Shown here: in pieces, positions 50,074 through 57,990 of the stretch | How the letters are laid out: each line of letters opens with the position of its first letter | Numbering within the stretch: the stretch's first letter is position 1 | Assembly: GCF_024539815.1 (NCBI RefSeq) | Contig: NZ_JAHHIU010000002.1 | Location: 1 to 64,000, forward strand | Length of the DNA stretch: 64,000 nucleotides | Origin: Streptomyces hayashii | GTDB taxonomy: Bacteria > Actinomycetota > Actinomycetes > Streptomycetales > Streptomycetaceae | Direction: 5' to 3' | Made by a program: the position numbers and the translations under genes | Notes under the pieces: generated by a model | Databases searched by the model: none | The model's input: the letters and a program-made list of their open reading frames with translations, nothing else | Told to the model about the DNA's origin: nothing

Positions 50074-50408
50074 AACAACCTCTTTGGTGAATTGGCCTTA
50101 CTACTTCTGTAGTTAGGCCCCCCTATCGTGGCGTCATGCTGATGCAGCAGCGGAGTGCATGTCCCCCAACAAACCCCCGTGGACGTACCACCCTCAATAA
50201 TGTCCCACTTCCCGTCCAAAGCATCCAGAACGGACTGTTCTGCATGCCCCTCAAGCTGAACAAAGATCTCGCCCGGCCGCAGCGAGTTGTTCTTTCTCCA
50301 ACCCGTTGGCAAGTAAGTCTTATTGCTGGCGACCCAGGTTTCTACTCGGCTGGGATCAGAAAGGTTGCGGACCCGCACAACAGCTGTAGTGCCACTCCAA
50401 CCTGCCTG
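50061..50408 (-). pseudogene. Deaminase-like polymorphic toxin, C-terminal piece
   Basis: The C-terminal domain of a larger toxin, cut at its 5' side near 50400. The frame is open upstream of GTG 50378, and the preceding WSGTTAVVRVRNLS looks like part of the same domain. Numbering from that GTG: RPGEIF at 34-39, GHAEQSVLDAL with His45 and Glu47, GGTSTGVCWGTC with Cys70 and Cys74, and IGGPNYRSS to the end RLFWKP. His-Ala-Glu plus paired cysteines is the zinc signature of the deaminase superfamily; here three rather than two residues separate the cysteines. No secretion leader, RHS or other delivery domain remains on this strand, so the gene is probably not expressed as a working effector. Confidence 0.68.
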
Positions 50409-50639
50409 AGACTCCGGCTGCTGCTGTATGTCGACGGCAGGCTGTCGGCGACCGCGGCGTACGCGGGCTCGGACTGGAACGCCGACGGAGCGGTGCAGAT
50501 CGGCCGTCGGCTGTTCCGAGGCACGTACAGTGAGTACGCCGACGGCTCGGTGAGCGGTGTGCGCGTCTACCCCGCCGCCCTGCCCGCGGCGAACGCCGCG
50601 GCGACGGGTTCGCTGCCCGGGATCACAGAGCTCGACTGA
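50406..50639 (+). pseudogene. LamG-domain protein, C-terminal fragment
   Basis: Reads LRLLLYVDGRLSATAAY, DWNADGAVQIGRRLF and SGVRVYPAALPAANAAA before a stop: the last strands of a LamG (jellyroll, concanavalin-like) domain. Everything 5' of about 50400 is missing; a minus-strand toxin fragment begins there instead. Its composition is high-GC, unlike the toxin piece. Confidence 0.75.
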
Positions 50640-50767
50640 CCCTCGCGGGCGGGCCGTTGGCTGTGCTCAGGCCGTGCGGTCCGCCCGTGACCGTTCCGGT
50701 GCTTCCGCCTCCGCTTCCTCCGTCCGCCTCCCTCCTCCGCCGCCTTCGTCCCCTGGAGCCGCGCAGA

Positions 50768-51538
50768 ATGACCCGCCGTCGGCTGCGTACCGTCGATCTC
50801 GCTCGGCTCGTGGGGTTGTCCACGCAGCAGATCCGTAACTACGAGGAGGCGGGCGTGCTGCCCGCGGCGGGGCGTACGGAGTCCGGGTACCGGGTCTTCG
50901 GGGAGGCGCATCGGCAGGCGTTGCTGGCGTACCGGGCGCTGGTGCGGGGGTACGGGCCGGTGACGGCGGCCCGGATCATGCGGACCGTGCACGAGGGGGA
51001 CGTCCCGGCCGCGCTCGCTCTCGTCGACGCGGCCCACGCCGCGCTGCACGAGGAGCGCACCGCGCTGCGGGCCACCGGGGAAGCAATGGAGGAACTGGCC
51101 CGTCAGGTGCCCGAGGCCGATGCGACGCGGGCGGCCGGCGGACTGCGGATCGGGGACGTGGCCGGGCTGCTCGGTGTGCGGGCCTCGGCGTTGCGGGTGT
51201 GGGAGGCGGCCGGGCTGATCGCCCCGCCGCGCGAGCGCGGCACGCGGTACCGGGTCTACGGGCCGGCCGACGTGCGGGACGCGCGGATCGTGCACAGTCT
51301 GCGCCGCGGCCACTATCTGTTCGCCCAGATCCGGCCGGTGCTCGCCGAGTTGCGCCGCGAGGGCGGCAGCGAGGCGGAGCTGCGGTCCGCGCTGGCGGCG
51401 CGCGCGGAGACGCTGACGGCCCGCACCCGCGCGATGCTCGCGGGAGCGGGCCGTCTGCACGCCTACCTGGACGTCGTCAGCGCAGCCGGGACGACGACAG
51501 GATCGACAGCAGATGGGCCGGGACCATCAGCCAGGTGA
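50768..51538 (+). CDS. Regulator with two MerR domains (TioE-like)
   Basis: 256 aa. N-terminal MerR helix-turn-helix and wing (TVDLARLVGLSTQQIRNYEEAGVLP, then SGYRVF) plus its helical dimerisation part, and a second, complete-looking MerR domain at about 115-165 (LRIGDVAGLLGVRASALRVWEAAGLI, TRYRVYGPADVRDARIVHSLRRG). Two DNA-binding heads in one chain suggest it can bind asymmetric or doubled sites without ordinary dimerisation. No ligand cysteines are seen. ATG 50768; weak ribosome site. Its last 62 bp overlap the convergent CDP-alcohol phosphotransferase-like gene. Confidence 0.85.
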   Translation: MTRRRLRTVDLARLVGLSTQQIRNYEEAGVLPAAGRTESGYRVFGEAHRQALLAYRALVRGYGPVTAARIMRTVHEGDVPAALALVDAAHAALHEERTALRATGEAMEELARQVPEADATRAAGGLRIGDVAGLLGVRASALRVWEAAGLIAPPRERGTRYRVYGPADVRDARIVHSLRRGHYLFAQIRPVLAELRREGGSEAELRSALAARAETLTARTRAMLAGAGRLHAYLDVVSAAGTTTGSTADGPGPSAR

Positions 51539-52262
51539 TGACGGCGATCGCGGCCAGCGCCCAGCGGGTCGGGTCCACGGAACTGGTGGCCGCGTCGGCG
51601 AACGCCACGACGAGGAGGACCAGGGACGCCTCGATGCCGTTGGTCACCCGGTGGATCTTGAACGCGGCGGCGAGCCTGCGCACCGACGCGACGCCCTGCG
51701 AGCGCGGCGCGGCCGCCTCGTCGTCGGCGACGGCGAGTCCGCGCCGGGCCCGGGCCACGTCCACCAGGTCGGTCGACGCCTTCAGCAGCACGACGCCCAG
51801 CGCGGTCGCGAGCCCGAGGGAGACCCAGCCGTTGAACCCCGCCCAGCCGCCGATCCCGGACTCCGCGGCCCGGAAGCCGAAGCCGGTCATCAGCGCCGCG
51901 TCGGCGAGATACGCGCCGAGCCGGTCGACGTAGATGCCGGACGCGCTGTTCTGGCCCTTCCAGCGGGCGACCTCGCCGTCCACGCAGTCGAAGAGCAGGA
52001 AGAGCTGCATGAGGAGGGCGGCCAGCACGGCCCCGGCCGGACCCGGGATCAGCAGTGCGGCCCCGGACAGCACCCCGCACACCACCATCGTCCAGGTCAG
52101 CTGGTCCGGGGTGACCCGGGTGCGCACCAACTGGCGGGTGAACCGCAGGGAGATCCGGCGCATGTACAGCCGGCCCGCCCAGTGTTCGCCGTTGCGGCTC
52201 GCCAGCTTGGCCTGCGGCTGGCAGACCTCCCGCAGCTCCTCCAGTACCGGAGCAGCAACCAT
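51477..52262 (-). CDS. CDP-alcohol phosphotransferase-like membrane protein
   Basis: 261 aa, about six membrane segments. The CDP-alcohol phosphotransferase motif is almost complete: Asp92, Asp95-Gly96, Ala99-Arg100, Gly109 and Asp113, but the last aspartate of the D-x3-D pair is Ala117. It may still bind a CDP-activated substrate, but transfer activity is questionable, or the protein belongs to a subgroup with a different base. ATG 52262 with GGGAGGAA 6 nt upstream; the frame is open to 52352 without a ribosome site. Confidence 0.82.
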   Translation of the reverse strand: MVAAPVLEELREVCQPQAKLASRNGEHWAGRLYMRRISLRFTRQLVRTRVTPDQLTWTMVVCGVLSGAALLIPGPAGAVLAALLMQLFLLFDCVDGEVARWKGQNSASGIYVDRLGAYLADAALMTGFGFRAAESGIGGWAGFNGWVSLGLATALGVVLLKASTDLVDVARARRGLAVADDEAAAPRSQGVASVRRLAAAFKIHRVTNGIEASLVLLVVAFADAATSSVDPTRWALAAIAVITWLMVPAHLLSILSSSRLR

Positions 52263-52417
52263 GAACGTTCCTCCCACGAGCCCACGATGATCGGGCCAGG
52301 CTACCGACCGCCCAAGTGGCCGCCGCGGCGGGGCGGTTAGGGCCGGACTCACGGGGCGCGCGACCCGATCGGGTGGTCCGCATTGCCCCGTGCCGCCCGT
52401 CGCACCAGCATGAGGTC

Positions 52418-52876
52418 ATGGACCTTCTGGATCAGGCGACGGCACGGACCTGGCTGGCCACCGCGGTCGCCGAGGCACGGGCCGGCCTCGCCGAGGGCGG
52501 CATCCCGATCGGCGCGGCCCTGTACGGCGCGGACGGCACGCTCCTGGGCCGCGGCCACAACCGGCGCGTCCAGGACGGCGATCCCTCCACGCACGCGGAG
52601 ACGGCCGCGTTCCGCGCGGCGGGCCGGCAGCGCTCGTACCGGGGCACGACGATGGTCACGACGCTCTCCCCGTGCTGGTACTGCTCCGGCCTGGTGCGCC
52701 AGTTCGGCATCTCCCGGGTGGTCGTGGGGGAGGCGGCCACCTTCCACGGCGGCCACGACTGGCTGGCCGGGCACGGCGTGGAGATCGTGCTGCTGGACGA
52801 CGCCGAGTGCGTCGCGATGATGCGCGAGTTCATCGAGCGGAACCCCGCGCTCTGGAACGAGGACATCGGCGTCTGA
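52418..52876 (+). CDS. Nucleoside/cytosine deaminase-like enzyme
   Basis: 152 aa, cytidine-deaminase fold. Zinc site THAET (His59, Glu61) and SPCWYCSGL (Cys86, Cys89), with the substrate-region EGGIPIGAAL of the guanine/cytosine deaminase group. The order HAE then PCxxC and the C terminus (FHGGHDWLAGHGVEI) fit cytosine-deaminase-like proteins. Base substrate not determined. Confidence 0.9.
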   Translation: MDLLDQATARTWLATAVAEARAGLAEGGIPIGAALYGADGTLLGRGHNRRVQDGDPSTHAETAAFRAAGRQRSYRGTTMVTTLSPCWYCSGLVRQFGISRVVVGEAATFHGGHDWLAGHGVEIVLLDDAECVAMMREFIERNPALWNEDIGV

Positions 52877-52892
52877 CCCGGCGGTGGGCTCC

Positions 52893-53294
52893 TCACTGCT
52901 GGACGAGCTGAACCGTGGGGTGCGTGTCGTCGCCGGCGAGCACGGCGTCGACGGTCTGTGCGAAGTCGAGGAGTTTGTCGGCGCTCAGCCCTGCGGCCGT
53001 GTGCAACGGCCCCTCCGAGGCGACCAGCCAGGCCTGGTAGTCGCGCAGGAACGCCCGGAACTGCGCGACCCGCACGTCGTCGGTGAGATAGTCGTCCGCG
53101 CACACGTCCGAGAGACCGTTGGGCTGCCGCCCGATCGACCTCAGCCAGAACGCCTGCCAATCGCGCAGCCACGGCAGCGCGCGGTACGCGGGATTCGCCT
53201 CGACGTACATCGCCGCCAACGCCATGAACGTCTCCTGCTGGACGTCGTGCGCGTGGGCCCAGTGCTCGCGGAACCTGAACATCGACCAGCTCAA
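52893..53294 (-). CDS. Unknown conserved protein
   Basis: 133 aa, soluble, Trp-rich N terminus (FRFREHWAHAHDVQQETFMALAAMYVEANPAYRALPWL). No family recognised. Start uncertain: TTG 53294 or ATG 53282; a GAGAGG lies about 13 nt upstream of the first. Convergent with the deaminase gene. Confidence 0.6.
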   Translation of the reverse strand: MSWSMFRFREHWAHAHDVQQETFMALAAMYVEANPAYRALPWLRDWQAFWLRSIGRQPNGLSDVCADDYLTDDVRVAQFRAFLRDYQAWLVASEGPLHTAAGLSADKLLDFAQTVDAVLAGDDTHPTVQLVQQ

Positions 53295-53521
53295 AGGGTG
53301 TCCGCCTCTCCGTGTCCGGGCCGGCCCCGCGGACCGGTTCGTTCACGGTAGCCCGCCGGGCCCCGCGGCCTCTGTGGATTTCCGGCACCGCCGGTACCCG
53401 TGCGGCCGTCGCAGCGGGGGCCGGAATTCCCGAGGTCGGTGAGAGGGCCGTGGAAGCCCCCTCGGACGCTCGCGTGTTCGACTAGGGTGGGCCGCCTTCG
53501 AAGTCGGCAAGGGGGGACTCG

Positions 53522-54880
53522 ATGGCTTCGTCGGACGGCGGCAGGCAGTCGCGGGTGCAGGAGCTCTACTGGGAAGGCGTGGAGGCCCGCACGCAGGCTC
53601 AGCGAGCCGACGGCGCGGAGAGCCGTCGCCTCGTTCTGCGAGCGCTGGACCTGCACGACCGGGCGGCTGGGATCCTGCGCGCGGAACTGGACGCCCACCC
53701 GGACGAACCGCGACTCAACGAACAACTCGCGTCCCTGTTGTACTCCATGGGTTCCTCGCAGACCGGCGCGGACCTGATCGACGAGGCCCTGTCGTCACTC
53801 GACGAGAGCGAGAGCCGCTACAAGCGATCCGGGCTCACACCGCCGACTCTGGCGACCAGGCTCGGCGATGTGCGTGCACGCCGTGCCGTGGCCCACTCCG
53901 TTGCCGGGCACGCGGCTTCCGCTCTCACCGACGCCGACGGGGCCGTGGAGGCGTATGCAGGAGCCGGGTTGCAGACGGCGGGACCGCCCCTCTCACTGGA
54001 GTTCGCCCGCGTACTCAGCCTGGTCGCGGTCGTTCAGGCGCAGCACGGTGACCCGGACCAGGCCCTGTACTGCGCCGGACAGGCCCTGAGCCGGTACCAG
54101 GACGCGATCGACACCGTGGTCGCCGACCCCGGCACGCACCTCGGGTACGCCATCGACATGGCCGCGGAGGTCGCCTCCCGGATCGAAGCCGCCCATGCCG
54201 GCTGGGACCACGCCCTGGCCGTGGACGGCTTCAGGCTGAGCATCGCCGAGCAGGGCTGGGGCGACCTGGCGGGTGCGTCGGCCTGCACCGGCGTGCACCT
54301 GCGCGCCGCGGGCCGCCCGGAAGAGGCGGCGCCGCTGCTCGCGCGGGCGGTCTCCCTCGATCCGGCCGCCGTTCCGGCCGAGGAGCGCATCCTGGCCGAC
54401 GGGGCGCCGGTCACGCTCGGCGAGGCTGTGCTGCACGCCGGGGCGGCCCTGGGCGAGCCCGTGGATGCCCTGCACCGTGCACTTGCCTCCGGCGAGTCCG
54501 CCTCGGTGACCGGCCGGTTGCCGTACCCGGAGGCGGCCCCGCCGTACGCCCGACGCCTGGGCCGACTGGCAGCGGAGCTGCGGGAGTGGGAGGGCGACCC
54601 GGACGTCGCCTGGCGGCTCGCGCTGGAAAGCCACCTGCTGTACTCCACCGCCTTTCGGCACCTCGTCGGCGATCCGCGGAACTGGCTGCGGGAGCACGGC
54701 GAGGGGTGGGCGCGGACCGGGATCACCGCCCTGCATCTGGCCCTTTCACGGGGGAGCGAAGCGGCCCACGACGACCTGTGCCGCCCGCTGGCGGCGCTGG
54801 CCGGAGGCCTGGAGGAACTGCGGCAGGCGGGCTGCCCCGTCGCCGCGGCCGAGGAGCTCGCGCGGATGACAGCGGGCTGA
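53522..54880 (+). CDS. TPR-like repeat protein
   Basis: 452 aa, soluble, almost entirely helical repeats (for example EPRLNEQLASLLYSMGSSQTGADLIDEAL, RVLSLVAVVQAQHGDPDQALYCAGQAL). No enzymatic motif. It may act as a scaffold. ATG 53522 with AAGGGGGG 5 nt upstream. Isolated gene. Confidence 0.8.
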   Translation: MASSDGGRQSRVQELYWEGVEARTQAQRADGAESRRLVLRALDLHDRAAGILRAELDAHPDEPRLNEQLASLLYSMGSSQTGADLIDEALSSLDESESRYKRSGLTPPTLATRLGDVRARRAVAHSVAGHAASALTDADGAVEAYAGAGLQTAGPPLSLEFARVLSLVAVVQAQHGDPDQALYCAGQALSRYQDAIDTVVADPGTHLGYAIDMAAEVASRIEAAHAGWDHALAVDGFRLSIAEQGWGDLAGASACTGVHLRAAGRPEEAAPLLARAVSLDPAAVPAEERILADGAPVTLGEAVLHAGAALGEPVDALHRALASGESASVTGRLPYPEAAPPYARRLGRLAAELREWEGDPDVAWRLALESHLLYSTAFRHLVGDPRNWLREHGEGWARTGITALHLALSRGSEAAHDDLCRPLAALAGGLEELRQAGCPVAAAEELARMTAG

Positions 54881-54900
54881 CCCCCCTTGTCCCTGGGGCG

Positions 54901-54928
54901 CACCGGCCCCGGCGGCTCCGGGCCGGTG
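54901..54928 (+). terminator. Terminator after the TPR-like gene
   Basis: CACCGGCCC (54901-54909) / GGGCCGGTG (54920-54928), 9-bp stem, 10-nt loop, 20 nt past the stop. A second stem (CGCCTGGCG near 54941 with its partner in 54960-54967) follows. Confidence 0.55.
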
Positions 54929-54980
54929 TCCTGCCGGCCCCGCCTGGCGTCTGTCGCCCGCCAGGCGGTCCGGTGTCACG

Positions 54981-55745
54981 TCAGGACTTCAGATGCCGGG
55001 TGAAGAAGTGGGCCGCCGCCTCACCCGCGTGCGGCGGGACGCCGGTGTGGCCGCCCATGTTGGCGTTCAGCGCCTTCTCCTTGGAGCCGAAGGCGTCGAA
55101 CAGGTCCAGGGCCGCCTGCCGGTCGTTGCCCTCGTCGTCCCACTGCAGCAGGACGTGCAGCGGAACGGTGACCTGTCGGGCCTCCTCGAACATGGCCCGG
55201 GGCACATAACTGCCGGCGAACAGCACGGCGGCCGAGACGCGCGGCTCGACCACGGCCAGCCGGACGCCGATGGAGATCACTCCCCCCGAGTACCCGACCG
55301 GCCCGTCGATCCCGGGCAGCGCGAGGAGGGCGTCCAGGGCGGCCCGCCATTCCGGGACCGCCTCCTCGACCAGCGGGAGGACCAGCCGGTCGACGACGTC
55401 GTCGGAGACCGGCTCGCCGGCCTCCAGCGCACGGCGCATATCGGCGCGGGCCTGCTCGACGACGGGGAGACGTGGCCGGTCACCGCTCCCGGGGAGCTCG
55501 ATGGTCGCCGAGGCGAAACCCGCCGCCGCGGAGTGCCGGGCCCTGGCCGCGAGGCGGGGGCGCATCCTGTCCAGTCCGCCGGGGTGGCCGAGCAGGATCA
55601 CCGGCACCGGTGCGGACGCGGACGTCGGCGCGGACGCGGGCGCAGGAGCAGGCGCAGGCGTCCAGAGGATGCCGGGGATCCCGCCGAGGGTGAAGTCGCG
55701 TTCGAGGACGCCGTCGTCGAGACGCTGTTCAGACGTGAAATGCAT
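54981..55745 (-). CDS. Alpha/beta hydrolase (dienelactone-hydrolase type)
   Basis: 254 aa. Catalytic triad likely Ser153 in GPVGYSGGVIS, Asp in LLQWDDEGN and His in GGHTGVP; oxyanion region LLGHPGGLD. A short Ala/Pro/Ser insert (31-47) lies before the core and looks lineage-specific. Substrate unknown; no signal peptide. Confidence 0.85.
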   Translation of the reverse strand: MHFTSEQRLDDGVLERDFTLGGIPGILWTPAPAPAPASAPTSASAPVPVILLGHPGGLDRMRPRLAARARHSAAAGFASATIELPGSGDRPRLPVVEQARADMRRALEAGEPVSDDVVDRLVLPLVEEAVPEWRAALDALLALPGIDGPVGYSGGVISIGVRLAVVEPRVSAAVLFAGSYVPRAMFEEARQVTVPLHVLLQWDDEGNDRQAALDLFDAFGSKEKALNANMGGHTGVPPHAGEAAAHFFTRHLKS

Positions 55746-55945
55746 GGTCGTGCCTTTCGGGAGGGCTCTGGAACGGCGCTCCCGGACGACCTATCGCCCG
55801 ACCGTGACCCCGGAGGAGAGCACCCATGTCGCTGCTGTGTTCACGGGTACCACCTCCTCGTTCTCTCGCACGGCCTCCAGGAAAGTAGCAGCGGTCGCCG
55901 GGCTCCGCCAGCGGTTTTCGCGCGGGCTCCGTCGCGCGGACCCGG

Positions 55946-56344
55946 TCAGTGCAGTCCCAGCAGGGGTGCGTGGTAGCGGCGTTGGTGGCGGCGCAGCAGG
56001 ACGTCCGCGTCGGTCTCGGCACTGCCGTCGTGCCGGGCGCGTGCGTCGTCGCGCAGGGCGGCCAGATCGGCGCAGGCCGCGCAGTCCCGGACGGGGACGG
56101 GGGAGCGGGGCTCCGACGCGCCTTGGAACGAGCGGGAGTTGGCGGCGCGGACGGCCGCGCCGAGGCGTTCGCCGGGGGTGGCCGCACGCAGCGCCTCCTG
56201 GCGGGCCTCCCACTCCCGGCCGCCGCCGAGCGGACGCAGCAGCGCGTACGGGCCCGCCTGGCCCCGGTACTCGCCGACGGTGTCCGAGGCGGGGTCGTAG
56301 ACGACCGTTCCCGTTTCGAACTGGTTCTCGGTGCTTTCGGCCAT
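55946..56344 (-). CDS. Hypothetical protein next to an Scr1/DUF397 locus
   Basis: 132 aa. N-terminal FETGTVVYDPASDTVGEYRGQAGPYALLRPLGGGREWEA is a compact SH3-like stretch; the C terminus has CAAC, and a basic RRHQRRYHAPL. Seen next to the HTH and DUF397 genes in Streptomyces, which are divergent here. ATG 56344. Confidence 0.65.
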   Translation of the reverse strand: MAESTENQFETGTVVYDPASDTVGEYRGQAGPYALLRPLGGGREWEARQEALRAATPGERLGAAVRAANSRSFQGASEPRSPVPVRDCAACADLAALRDDARARHDGSAETDADVLLRRHQRRYHAPLLGLH

Positions 56345-56470
56345 GCTCGTCCGTGCCCTCTCCGTACCGACTTCGTGACTCTGGGTGTGTCGAGCGTCGC
56401 GTGCGGGCACGGTGCGTATCAATGTCCGGCGCGTGCCAGTGGCCGCCTGTCACAGAGGGGGGCGACGACC

Positions 56471-57385
56471 GTGACGACCAACGCCGCCCTGTTCGGCGAG
56501 CTGTTGCGCCACTTCCGCGAGGGGGCCTTGCTGACGCAGGACGCGCTGGCGAAGGCGATCCCGTGCGACCGGTCGCTGGTGGCGCGGGTGGAGGCGGGGA
56601 CACGGGTCCCGCAGGAGCCGTTCGCGAAGAAATGCGACGAAGTGCTGTGCACGGGCGGGGCGTTGGGGCGTCTGTGGGGACGCGTCGACTGGTATCCGCA
56701 GGTGGAGCATCCGGACTGGTTCAGACGTCGTGCGGAGATGGACGCGGAGGCGGTGTCCTTGCAGGAGTACCAGGAACGTGTCATGCCAGGTCTGCTGCAG
56801 ACCGAGGATTATGCGCGGGCGTTGTTCTCCCGTGTGCTGAGCCCTGCGGATGCGGAGGAGCGCGTCCGGGCCCGACTCAGCAGGCAGCGGCGCTTTCTGG
56901 CCGACGGCGGTCCGCTCTATGTCGCCGTCCTGGACGAGAGCTGCCTGAGCACGGTCATCGGCGGGGCGAAGGTCATGCGTGATCAGTGCGCGCATCTTCT
57001 CAAGGTCGGGCAGCTCTCCAACGTCCGTGTCCAGGTGGCCCCTTCGAAGGATCCGGGGCTCGTCCGCCCCAACACGTCCATGTCGCTCATCAAGCTGTCG
57101 GACGGGCACGAGTGGGTGTACTCGGAATCCCTGGACCAGGGCCATTTCAACGATGATCCGGCCGCCTATGCCCGCCATAACCGGACCTATCATGTGCTCA
57201 GGGCCGACGCGCCGTCAGCCGCCGAGTCCGCCGCTCTGATCAGCGACGCGATGGAAGGGTATGAGCACTATGAATCGGCACGAGCTCAGTGCGACGACCT
57301 GGATCAAGAGCAGCTACAGCGGCGACAACGGCGGCAACTGCATCGAAGTCGCCACCGGGTTCGTTTCCGCCGTCCCCGTCCGTGA
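56471..57385 (+). CDS. Scr1-type helix-turn-helix regulator
   Basis: 304 aa. N-terminal HTH (LLRHFREGALLTQDALAKAIPCDRSLVARVEAG), then the DUF5753 effector domain (EAVSLQEYQERVMPGLLQTEDYARALF, LYVAVLDESCLSTVIGG, HVLRAD at the end). Scr1 regulators pair with small DUF397 proteins. GTG 56471 with GAGGGGGG 9 nt upstream. After EGYEHYES the frame continues a further 37 residues, overlapping the DUF397 gene by 116 nt, where most relatives stop. Confidence 0.88.
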   Translation: MTTNAALFGELLRHFREGALLTQDALAKAIPCDRSLVARVEAGTRVPQEPFAKKCDEVLCTGGALGRLWGRVDWYPQVEHPDWFRRRAEMDAEAVSLQEYQERVMPGLLQTEDYARALFSRVLSPADAEERVRARLSRQRRFLADGGPLYVAVLDESCLSTVIGGAKVMRDQCAHLLKVGQLSNVRVQVAPSKDPGLVRPNTSMSLIKLSDGHEWVYSESLDQGHFNDDPAAYARHNRTYHVLRADAPSAAESAALISDAMEGYEHYESARAQCDDLDQEQLQRRQRRQLHRSRHRVRFRRPRP

Positions 57386-57464
57386 CAGCAAAGTGGCCGA
57401 CGGTCCGGTGATCGTCGTCGCGCGGAGTGCCTGGGCCGCGTTCGTGGAGTCCATCCGCCTCTGA
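57270..57464 (+). CDS. DUF397 protein
   Basis: 64 aa: WIKSSYSGDNGGNCIEVA, VPVRDSKVADGPVIVV and WAAFVESIRL are the family core. DUF397 proteins act with Scr1-type regulators, as toxin-antitoxin-like or developmental modules (for example the bldB-related WhiJ group). ATG 57270 with GAAGGG 10 nt upstream (ATG 57261 is also in frame). It lies inside the extended 3' end of the HTH gene. Confidence 0.85.
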   Translation: MNRHELSATTWIKSSYSGDNGGNCIEVATGFVSAVPVRDSKVADGPVIVVARSAWAAFVESIRL

Positions 57465-57503
57465 CCGTCGAGCGGTACGGCGGACCGACGGCGGTGGACG
57501 CCG

Positions 57504-57902
57504 TCAGCCTTCCGTGGGCTCCTCGCCCGACTCGCGGCGCTTCAGCTCGTCCTCGCGGCGGCGCAGGTCGGCCTCCCAGTCCTTGAGGAGCTTCTCCTCG
57601 TTCCTGGCCCGCTCGTCCTTCAGGGACTTCAGGAACTCGGGGTTGTCGTCCGGCGCCACCCACTCGGCGCGCCGGGCGCGGGGCGACTCGGCCCCCGTGC
57701 CGCCGCCCTCCGGCGTGCGGCGCGCCCTGCCGGCCACCAGCCAGGCGACCGGTCCGACGAGCACCTCGCCGAAGAGCAGGATGATGATGACCCAGACCAC
57801 CTTCGGCAGCCCGCGCACCTCCTCCTCGGGGGTGTTCAGGCAGTCGATGAAGGCGTAGATCCACAGCGCCAGGACCAGCAGGAACGGCAGATACCTGAGC
57901 AT
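57504..57902 (-). CDS. PLDc_N-type membrane protein
   Basis: 132 aa with two N-terminal membrane segments (YLPFLLVLALWIYAFIDCL; VVWVIIILLFGEVLVGPVAWLV), the phospholipase-D N-terminal domain (PLDc_N) without the catalytic domains, and a charged, coiled-coil tail (EEKLLKDWEADLRRREDELKRRE). Conserved next to menaquinone genes in Streptomyces; function unknown. Confidence 0.85.
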   Translation of the reverse strand: MLRYLPFLLVLALWIYAFIDCLNTPEEEVRGLPKVVWVIIILLFGEVLVGPVAWLVAGRARRTPEGGGTGAESPRARRAEWVAPDDNPEFLKSLKDERARNEEKLLKDWEADLRRREDELKRRESGEEPTEG

Positions 57903-57977
57903 GGTGGCGGGTTCTCCCAGAACGCGGCGAGGGGGCGGGGGGCGGCCCCGGTGACGGGGTCAGGGTAGCGGGTGGCC

Positions 57978-57990
57978 GATACTGGGACAC
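57978..57990 (+). promoter_or_regulatory. Leaderless promoter of the UbiD-like gene
   Basis: GATACT (57978-57983) ends 7 nt before the ATG at 57991 and no ribosome site precedes the gene. Confidence 0.5.

Noticed and set aside
52418..52876. Nucleoside deaminase as a toxin like the one at 50 kb
   Set aside because: It is a complete stand-alone enzyme with a standard PCxxC site and no immunity or delivery gene.
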